Positions 11,560 through 21,100 of a stretch of 37,695 nucleotides of DNA are shown piece by piece. A program made the position numbers and the translations under genes. The stretch is from contig NC_049986.1 of NCBI RefSeq assembly GCF_000003815.2, positions 23,123,301-23,160,995 of the forward strand. The letters run 5' to 3'. The notes under the pieces are model-generated. The model was not told the origin of the DNA and made no database searches. It worked only from the letters and a program-made list of their open reading frames with translations. The stretch is from Branchiostoma floridae (Eukaryota > Chordata > Leptocardii > Amphioxiformes > Branchiostomatidae). Numbering within the stretch: the first letter of the stretch is position 1; the number at the start of each line of letters is the position of its first letter.

Positions 11560-12539
11560 AATCTACAAGCAGATGTTGGCAAAAAATCCGAACAGTGTGA
11601 TGTGCGTTTCAGAAAAATTTTAGTACAAGGACAATGCGATCTTCTTCCAAACATCTGCTCGGTTCTTATTTTCCCAACTCCTATCAGGAAGACTTGTTAT
11701 TAAGGTCCAGAGCATCGCATTTTAAGTTCACTGCTGGTTACGGACGAGGTTATTTGCATATTTCCAGCCTTTTAATCAGTGACAACGTTCACCCCTGATA
11801 TAAAGTATGATTCAGAATGTCTGAATTACGTAGAGTAACATAACTTAGTAGAAATTCACATTGAAGTCCTAAAAACTGCAGGAATATTTCATTGACCTAC
11901 TGACCTTATAGTTCTTTCCAATATTTCCGAAAGTTCATTGTTATAGTCCCAATCCTTTCAAAATGCAGCTGAACCTGTGAAAAGAGTAGATCAAACGACA
12001 GAATAAACATCCTGAAGGAAAGAACCCACGGCCTTTCGGCGAAGTTCAAAGAAACACCGCTACAACGTACACAGATCGCATTCACCTACAGGGCGCCCAA
12101 CTTTCAGGCGGCCTGGCGAACTTCGTACACAAAAACTGACATCGAGCAAACATTACGCCCCTATGTACAAGTTGTCCCGTACTTTATAATTTAGGAGTTG
12201 ATAATAAAATTGCCCGGTGCTAACTGAGCAGCTCTATTCAACCAGACCGTTGGCAAACAAAGTGCCGAAATGGCCGAAACTACAAAAGAACCCGCTACTA
12301 AGTAAAAGTTTCGGCAACGTTTCAAAAATATTTCGGAATGGAGCAATTCAACAATTTTGATCATCTTTTGTTCCAACAATAGCGAAAAGCTGTTAATACA
12401 CTTGCCTTTGTGTTTCAAGCCTTTTGGATCGCTCCGTTTGCTGTTTATACGGCCACCTGTTTAACGGATACGCCTCTTACTCATACATAACGACAGGTGT
12501 ATAGAGATCGGCTGGGCCTGTAAAACTACCTACACTTAC

Positions 12540-12780
12540 CTCAATAACGTCCTGTCGTCAGCTGTAGCAGACGACACTCCGTTAGCGTGTAGTTTCCATA
12601 GCAACGGGCGATAACTGTTTCTTCATAAAGGCAGAACGGTTCAGTCAAATTAAGATCGTAAGTTGGGGAACGGTCGTTTGAGGATATTTTTTGCGTGTTC
12701 TGGTGTTTGTAGCGGATTTCCGGGCGGTACAAAGGTCGTGTTTCTCCCAAAGTGGACACTTGTGACTCTTGAGTCCAATA
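12540..12780 (-). promoter_or_regulatory. Candidate non-coding first exon and promoter of laminin-like gene A
   Basis: On the minus strand a consensus donor, TTGAG|GTAAGTGT, sits at 12539/12540. The coding exon of the laminin-like gene has a usable acceptor (GATTCTCCAG|AT) at 10116-10117. The sequence upstream of the donor (12540 to about 12900) is richer in CG than its surroundings, as at a promoter. A short frame here ends in TGA three bases before the donor, so the exon would be 5'UTR. An RFX-like site, GTTTCCATAGCAAC, lies at 12592-12605. The transcription start cannot be placed from sequence alone. Confidence 0.4.
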
Positions 12781-12899
12781 CCGGGTTTAAAGGATAACCC
12801 GGCGGTAAGGGAGAATTTGCGCGCTGATCAGGGGCGGCAGTTAGGCAGTACAGAGCGCAGTCGCAGGGCAGCGCTTTTTGGTGGCGCACGGTGGAAAGT

Positions 12900-13721
12900 C
12901 ACCGTTATACCTGTCCAGCGCGTAGCGAATTGCAGAAACCGCAAAAAAGTAGCAAGAGCTACTAAAACGCACCAAAATCACTTTGCAAAGTGCAAATAAT
13001 ACTTAACGATATCAATTGAAGAGACTATTGGTAAAACGTTACTTTGCCATACAGAAACGATCCGATTTATACTGTTACTAGAATTTCGATATCATGCCCT
13101 TCTGGTACTTCCAGTGAGCGCTATACGAAATGTGTGTTATTCAAAGTCTAATTTTTACAGTCACACGTCATGTAAATTTCTTTTTTTCTAACGAACAATT
13201 CTGCCCAAACATGATTGCAATGTAGACAAATTAATACTTTTACTTATTATGTTTTACTTTGGAGTGGCCAACACTTAAAACAGTGCATTTCTTCACTTAT
13301 TTCCTTTAAAATATCAATGAAAAGATATTCATATTAAGCAACAAATTTCAGCCTGGTGACTATCTAAACTCGTCATTGATACGAATTAAACATGTCAACC
13401 TTTTTTGCAGTTTATAATCCTAAAGTTAGTAGCTTTTTAAAAATAAAAACAGCACAGACCAAAAGTAAATGAGACCAACATCTTTATTCATTCTTTGAAG
13501 ATAAAGTTACTAACTAGTTACTTCAATATCAGTTCTCCCTTACACTGTATACCAAATAATAAACATAAAGTACACTAGGGTCAGACAAGCTGACATATTC
13601 AGCATACCATAAAAATGACTTATAAAACTTTACAATACAAACCAGTTGACACTGACGTGAGTTAAGCAAATACAACATTTAGAGACAACGTGCACACGTT
13701 TTTCCACGACCCAAGCATTAC
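12900..13721. other. AT-rich intergenic stretch, nothing recognised
   Basis: No long frame, no tandem structure and no inverted repeat was noticed between the GC-richer block ending near 12960 and the Penelope-derived element. Confidence 0.5.
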
Positions 13722-14321
13722 TTGTCTTATCTGAATGTAAGTTCATCTGTGACGGTAGTTAACATAATGATACAGTTTTTAAGACTTTATATCCGTACAC
13801 AAAATAAAGCGCTTACCAACAAGCTTTCGATCAGTCCTCTGATCCTTCTCAAGTTGTAATGACCCAAAACCTAAGTCGCACTTCCGGAACGGAAGTGTGA
13901 CGTCAGTAAAGGGTCAAACTAGCCGTGCTCTCAGAACTAGGTTTCTAGAGCATAGACGGCCCAGTTCAGTTAAAACATCGGAGGCGTCGCAACACATCCG
14001 TATAGAATCTCCGGGACACTCTGTGGATTTCGACAAGGTGAAGGTACTTGATTCCGAACAGGATTACTTTCTCCGGGGAGTGAAAGAGTATCTACATCAG
14101 AGCCCACCAACCTTCCCTCAACAGAGACGGGGGCCGATACCGATTGCCAAGCACCTTTGACCCTTTACTGACGTCACACTTCCGTTCCGGAAGTGCGACT
14201 TAGGTTTTGGGTCATTACAACTTGAGAAGGATCAGAGGACTGATCGAAAGCTTGTTGGTAAGCGCTTTATTTTGTGTACGGATATAAAGTCTTAAAAACT
14301 GTATCATTTTGTCTTATCTGA
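13722..14321 (+). mobile_element. Penelope-like retroelement fragment in fold-back form
   Basis: Flanked by a 13-bp direct repeat TTGTCTTATCTGA at 13722-13734 and 14309-14321, the likely target-site duplication. Inside are two arms of 153 bp, 13766-13918 and 14156-14308, that read as perfect inverted copies, around a 237-bp centre. The centre encodes the C-terminal part of a GIY-YIG endonuclease domain (GQTSRALRTRFLEH ... SPGHSVDFDKVKVLD) and stops at 14158-14160, as in Penelope-like reverse transcriptases. The right arm begins at this stop codon, so it is the element's 3' region; the left arm is the same region inverted. The reverse transcriptase is absent, so the copy cannot move by itself. 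Confidence 0.85.
13897..14160 (+). pseudogene. Truncated GIY-YIG endonuclease domain of a Penelope-like element
   Basis: The frame opens inside the left arm (MTSVK is arm sequence). From GQTSR onward it matches the family pattern: G-Q-T-S-R-x-L-x-x-R, E-H, a spaced H-I-x-x-E-S-P-G-H-S-V-D-F, K-V-L-D, and a terminal P-I-A-K-H-L. The first half of the nuclease domain (the GIY and YIG tyrosines) and all of the reverse transcriptase are missing, so no enzyme is expected. The ATG is fortuitous. Confidence 0.75.
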
Positions 14322-14640
14322 TTCAATAAATCTCAGAACTGGAGAATTTATTCAATACCACTATTGCTTGTTCATTTCACTAATTCGTCTTCACCTATCG
14401 TAGAAGAATTTGTCTTATAAAGTATTTGGTTTTACAAAGATTGTGCATTTTTTGTCATGTAAGATGTGACTAGCAATACAATAAAAGTGTGCTTGACGGT
14501 GGGAGACACTTTATCCGCATATGTTCACCCAAAAGTGACCCAATAACATTGTTTTTTTCTTCTTATGTCTTAAATAAAATCTCAAGGAAAAGGAAACTCA
14601 TGTATGTGCAGAAGCATGGGGGTAGGGGGCACTTCAAGTA
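14322..14640. other. Intergenic, no feature seen
   Basis: AT-rich sequence between the Penelope-derived element and the PMPCA 3'-end repeat array. No gene or inverted repeat was noticed, and I found no close AATAAA for PMPCA on the minus strand. Confidence 0.45.
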
Positions 14641-15190
14641 TATGAGCTTGGTAACAAGACAAATACATGTAAAGGTACGATGCACATTTTTGGCATTGGG
14701 GCTCTTCTATATGTGCGCTTTGTACAGAGACAAATGGGTATGATGCACCATTTCAGTATGAAACATAAACGTAAGAGAGAGTGTCTATAAACTTCCTTAA
14801 TGTCCACAAAAACCATGGAAACATCACCATGGCTACCGGAACAGCGTAAAGCCCCGCGGCAATTCTGACCGTCCCTGCTGGAGACATATGGTTATGATGC
14901 ATCTTTTGTTATGAAACATAAAGCTTAGACAGCATGTCTATGAACTATCTTAAATGTCCTGAAACCATGGCGACGTCACCATGGCTACCGGAAGAGCGTG
15001 AAGCGCCGCGTCATCTGTCCGTCCCTTGCCCTGCTGGAAACATATAGGTATGATGCACCTTTGAAACATAAAGGTATGAAACATAAAGGTAAGACAGCAT
15101 GTCTATGAACTATCTTAAATGTCCTGAAACCATGGCGACGTCACCATGGCTACCGGAACAGCGTGAAGCGTCTCGGCATCTGTCCGTCCC
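14640..15190 (-). repeat. Tandem copies of the PMPCA stop-codon region
   Basis: The last dozen codons and stop of PMPCA, with about 100 bp of 3' flank, are repeated toward lower coordinates. The functional end is at 15150-15190. A second copy at about 14985-15040 still reads DGQMTRRFTLFR-stop in frame. A third, at about 14830-14880, is frame-damaged near DGQ. Each is followed by CCATGGTGACGTCGCCATGG-like sequence and a shared AACATAAAGGTA flank. Weaker traces extend to about 14650. Confidence 0.8.
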
Positions 15191-18100
15191 TGCTGGCCAG
15201 CCCTGTCTGGATGTCCTCGTAAGAGTGGAGCTGTCGCAAGTCTCCCAGCGCCGCGACCGACGGCTTGGTCTCCAGCATCCGTCGCGCTACCCGCCGGATA
15301 TCCTCCTCGGTAACAGCAGCTGTGCAATAGTGAAGAGGACAAACCTTCATTTTTTATCACTGAGGCCACACCAATTTAATTTCTTGGTTCACGGATTTTT
15401 TTCATAAAAAATATGGAGCGAGAGGGCGAAACAAAAATAAAAATTGTAAAATGGTTGGGGTAAAGGTAACGGCTAATCCAAAACATAAAGAAAAGTTTTC
15501 AGCTTGAAAAAAGTACAAAAACACTATTATTGTACAGTAACAGCACCTGTACCCACACTTTAAGGAGCTTATAATATAAAGGCCAATTTGCTACACCAGA
15601 AAGTTGGTGAATGGCTTCATTAATGGTGAAAATTTGCTGAGTGGTAATTTTTATTTTTATTTTTTTTTCCAAAAAATAGGAGCGAGCGAATCCGTGAACC
15701 AAGAAATTAAATTGGTGTGGCCTGAAGAAGGCAATCAGAGATGCCCATTTTCAACCCCTTACACATACAGTACTACAGTACTTTGTGACCCTTCTAGATC
15801 CACAGACAAAATAACATTTTTATCTTATGGCATTGCCATACTGAGAATTGGAGAACGCACAGACACACACACAAACAAGCACAACCACTTTGTGTCAGAC
15901 AGAAGTGCTGTGTTAGCCTAACTCCTCCTTGGTAACAGCAGCTGTGCAACAAGGTGGAGGATAAATTTCAATTCCTAAATATCACTAAACACAGCAAACA
16001 TAGATGGCAAATTTCACACCTTTGTACATTGTATAGTTTTTATTGAGAATAGAAACAGACACACGCAAACACATGCTCATCAGTAACAGCAGCTGTGCAA
16101 CACAGCAGAGGACAAATCTCAATGAATTGCCATGCCAATTGATTTCCTTGCTTTTTAGATTCTTAGAAATAAAGAGCAAACAGACCTAATATGACCATTT
16201 TTACGTTTGTGAAGGTTACTCATCCAGAATACATTAAAATTGAAGAAGATTCACTCTTTACTTCTGGATACTTTAAAAATTTTAATAGATGTTTTGAAAG
16301 GAGTCCACCTTTCTTCATCAGTAAAACGAAAATACTTCATAAAGCTGAGTGCACAGTGGCATGAACCTGATCCTCTGGCTTTGTTTCAGCATGTTTTTTT
16401 TCGCACGCATGCACGCACACACGAACACACCCCCACGTCATTTCTGTCAAAAGTACTGTGCTGGTTTATCTTCTCTGCAGGAATTTAGAAAACTAATCAT
16501 TACAGAACGTCAAATACAATGACAAGCGAAAAAGTCCTAAAAAAACAAATTTTCTTTGTCTTATACTTGCAAAATGCTCTTACTATCACCTTATGATGAT
16601 CTCTACTTGTGGTGGCTATACCCACCAATCACATTGCAGAACTACTTGTACCCACCAATCACATTGCAGAACTACTTGTACCCACCAATCATGTTGCAGA
16701 ACTACTTGTACCCACCAATCATGTTGCAGAACTCCTGGGGAGTCTTCCTGGCACTGTTGTTCAGCACCTGCCTGCCGATGTCCTCAAACACGATTGGTCG
16801 AGCTTCCAGATTCATCATCAGCATCGACTGCAACTGGGTCTTGGCTCGTGCCAACTCAACCTGGGGAGAAGGGGGGTACAGCATTCATCATCATTGACAT
16901 AACAGCTGCTTTTCCATGCTTCACACTAAGGCAGGCCATCATTGTCTTCCACAATCTTTTGTCTGAAATGGTCCGTTCATTTTGTTTCCTGCCCACAGCA
17001 AACTCTCTCAGCAAGATCCCAAGCACTCAATTTTTCTTTTCATGTCATTGCTTTCTGCCCCCTCTTCCCTTCTTCCTGTTTGAGTCCTACCCTAGGCATT
17101 CTTGCCTGTCCTAGCCATTGCAGCCTCAATCTCGAGTAAAATTCATACATGACAGTCTATAATGTGGACAGGATATATATCTATATAAAAGAAAAGGTGA
17201 TAGCAAACAGAAAAGTAACAAAGGGTCTATAAACTGCCTGAATGTCTAAGTACCATGACATCCTCTCTATTGCTATCCAACAGCATGAAGTGGCCTTTAT
17301 TATTATACAGGACAATTTGGACACAAAGTAGACTTTGCAGAAGGTAGAAGAAAGGGAAAATAAATCAAAACAAACCATCTTTGAACTTACCCCTCCCACT
17401 GGCCCTGCCATTCGGACAAACTCTCGGACTAACACACCAACCAGTTCTCGAACCTGGGGGTCAGATGTTAAAGAAATAGTGATTGGCCAAAACATTGTAA
17501 AAGTTCAAAATCACATGCACACTGTCAGGTACTTAAAACAACATTTGCTATAATTACATAGTATACATTGTATACCACTGGTTTTCAATTGCAATCAACT
17601 TTGGGGAAAGTTAGTAATTTAAAAGCTATACAATGTAGGTGTAAGCACATTCACCGCCTAAATACACATATCTAATATCTATCACATATCTTAAATATGA
17701 ACTATGTGCCTATTCAAGAGTGTAAAAGACAGCAGAGAAGTACTAACTACATGGAAGTGCCTATTGCAGAGTGGAAAAGATACAAATTTTGGATGTAAAA
17801 CATTTGTATTGCGTACCTCTGTGGGGTGTGCACTAGCATGTATACAGAACAGACCAGTGTCCTCATAGCTGTGGTGGTACGCTGTGGCATTGTACATCCA
17901 ATGGTACCTGTGGGGTAGAATGGCAGTTTAAAAGCTCAAGATGGAAGAGTCAAACTGAACTGTACATCCAGAAACATTCTAGCTCCATTGAAATTTGAAT
18001 TTGAGAAATCACAGTTTAACCATGTTGTCAGGAAAGCATTTGTCCTCTCAGTCACTTACAGGAGGTACATGAATTAGGTGCTATCTGAAATCATCCTGTG

Positions 18101-21100
18101 CTTTGAGTAACACTTGCAATGTGTATTGTACTACCTCCGTCGATGCATTTGTCGTACAGAAACATTTTGTCAAACCTGTCTTTAAGCATAATGTTAAAAC
18201 TATCTAATAAGGAACTCTTTTTTTGTATATGTATTTTGACATAAAAAAACATTTGCATGTACTACATGTAATTTGACTCTAGCATGAAGATGTAGCAAGC
18301 CTTCTCACCTGTTGAGCACATTAAGGTACAGCCGTGTGTACATGCCCCTTCCCAGGACCCCCTGCGGAGAATGACCCGCCCCCCTCCCATCATCATGTTC
18401 AGCACAGCAANNNNNNNNNNNNNNNNNNNNNNNNNNNNNNNNNNNNNNNNNNNNNNNNNNNNNNNNNNNNNNNNNNNNNNNNNNNNNNNNNNNNNNNNNN
18501 NNNNNNNNNNNNNNNNNNNNNNNNNNNNNNNNNNNNNNNNNNNNNNNNNNNNNNNNNNNNNNNNNNNNNNNNNNNNNNNNNNNNNNNNNNNNNNNNNNNN
18601 NNNNNNNNNNNNNNNNNNNNNNNNNNNNNNNNNNNNNNNNNNNNNNNNNNNNNNNNNNNNNNNNNNNNNNNNNNNNNNNNNNNNNNNNNNNNNNNNNNNN
18701 NNNNNNNNNNNNNNNNNNNNNNNNNNNNNNNNNNNNNNNNNNNNNNNNNNATGTTTTCCTTTGATCATAGAGGAAGGGAGCTGCAAAATTGACAGTGCAA
18801 AGTTCTAGGAGAGACACACAGACATGACAGACAAAAGACAGACAGAAAAGCAAACAGTAATACTTGGGCCATACCACTTTATTTTCTTGTTTCTTAGTTG
18901 ATTGATCTAGCAAACAAAATTAAAAGAGAGGGCTAAGAGGAAAACTTGGTGGAAAACTTGCATCTGACAATCTTTACTCCCTGAAATTTCGTGTCCCAAG
19001 GCTCAGACTTTCACTCATTCTCAATTTTCATGTTCATGTTCAGCACTTTCATAAAAAAATCCAAGAACCAACATATCAAATTGGCATGGCCTTAACTCCA
19101 TGGGTGTGATGAAAGAAAAAGACCACCGACCTGTCTCATCCCCCCTGTGTACTGCGCAATGGACTCATCCACCGCCTTAACAGGGTATCTTCCCTGCCCT
19201 TCCCACGATGCATTGCCCCCCACAATGTACTTGTTCGCTGCCTCGACCAGAGCTTCGTGTTTAACACCAACCCCCGCCAGGACCATGCGGGACGGGACGT
19301 AGTGCAGGGATAGGTAGTTAAACAGGGTGGACTGGTCGATTTGCAGGATGTTGTCCGGTGGACAGAGCTTGGGCAAGCCTACTGTGTTGTCTCTGAAGGC
19401 AGCCTGTATAAGAGATAAACAAAATGGTAAAAAAGTGCATCATACAAGAGAGTAAAATGTACTTTAGGGACAGGTAGTTAAACAGGGTGGACTGGTCGAT
19501 TTGCAGGATGTTGTCTGGCGGACAGAGTTTGGGAAGGCCCACTGTGTTGTCTCTGAAGGCTGACTATAAAAGATAAACAAAATGGTAAAAAAGTGCACCA
19601 TACAAGAGAGTAAAATGTACTTTAGGGACAGGTAGTTAAACAGGGTGGACTGGTCGATTTGCAGGATGTTGTCCGGTGGACAGAGCTTGGGCAAGCCTAC
19701 TGTGTTGTCTCTGAAGGCAGCCTGTATAAGAGATAAACAAAATGGTAAAAAAGTACACCATACAAGAGAGTAAAATGTACTTTAGGGACAGGTAGTTAAA
19801 CAGTGTGGCCTGGTCTATCTGCAGGATGTTGTCCGGTGGACAGAGTTTGGGGAGGCCTACTGTGTTGTCTCTGAAGGCAGCCTGTATAAGAGATGAACAA
19901 AATGGTAAAAAAAGTGCACCATACAAGAGAGAAAAATGTAAGTGTAGTGCAGGGACAGGTTAAGTTAAACAGGGTTGACTAGTCTATCTGGAGTATGTCT
20001 GGCGGACAGAGTTTGGGTAGGCCTACTGTGTTGTCTCTGAAGGCTGCCTACAAGAGATGAGCAAAAAAAGTGTTCAAAAAAAGGTGCACTGTACACCATT
20101 CAATTGTCTATGAAGGCAGCCTGTATAAAAGATGAACAAAACAGTAAAGTTGTGCACCAATGATACAAGACAGGAAAATAAAAGTGTAGTGCAGGGAAAG
20201 GTAGTTAAACAGGGTGGACTGGTCGATCTGCAGGATGTTGTCTGGTGGACAGAGCTTGGGTAGGCCCACTGTGTTGTCTCTGAAGGCAGCCTGTAAGAGG
20301 ACCAACAAAAACTATGTATGATGGTGCACCATACATATGACACTAGACACACAATGTAGGTAGTTAAACAAGGTCACCTTGTTGATTTCCTCAATTTTGA
20401 GGATGTTGTCTGCAAGAGGCTGGTGCTTTCTCTAGAAGTAGACTTCAATCTTATACTAGAGTTTACATACATCTGGTAAGAACTATGGCTACAGCAGCTT
20501 TTGGAAATTAGGTATCAGGGCTCGAAATACCACCCGCACATGCAGGTTAGTGCAGGTAAGATTGGAGCTGTGCAGGTATTTCTGACGTCTACCTGCACCT
20601 AACCTGCACTGGTCCATGTACTGGATTTTAGACATAAATATCCAACGATTTTGGCGTATATGGATTGTTATTACATGCATCGACTGATACCACATATTAA
20701 GTATTAAGAAAAATAATAGCAATGGTTCCTGAACAATTTAATATGATACATCCTGAATTCAGAGTGGTGCAGGCAAAATTTGTCTGGTGCAGGTAATTCT
20801 AAATGTTACCTGCACCAGTGCAGGTATGTATAGAAAACTATTTCGAGCCCTGGGTATGAATCCTGCATGTAGGTTTACAACCACTTAAGTACAGAGACTT
20901 GTGCGTTATGCCAAGTGGATGATAGCCATTATACAAATAAAGACTTAGTTAGGATACATGATTGTGTACTCACAGCATGGATGAGTTCTGTCAGCAGAGG
21001 TTCAGGGTCAGGTCTCATGTTCAGGTCCTCAAGTTCAAACTGGATCGCTCGTCTCGTGTCCTCGATCTGAAATAACAGGCATACATTTTGTACATCTTTC

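Noticed and set aside
12541-12759. 72-codon minus-strand frame in the GC-richer block
   Set aside because: It has no signal peptide or known motif and stops three bases before a consensus donor, which fits a 5'UTR exon better.
16619-16730. Regularly spaced 30-bp repeats resembling a small CRISPR array
   Set aside because: The units are directly adjacent without unique spacers, and the sequence is the end of a PMPCA exon in an animal genome.
18262-18913. Long frames on both strands across 18411-18750
   Set aside because: They are open only because the stretch of N cannot contain a stop. Only the PMPCA exon at 18309-18410 is real.
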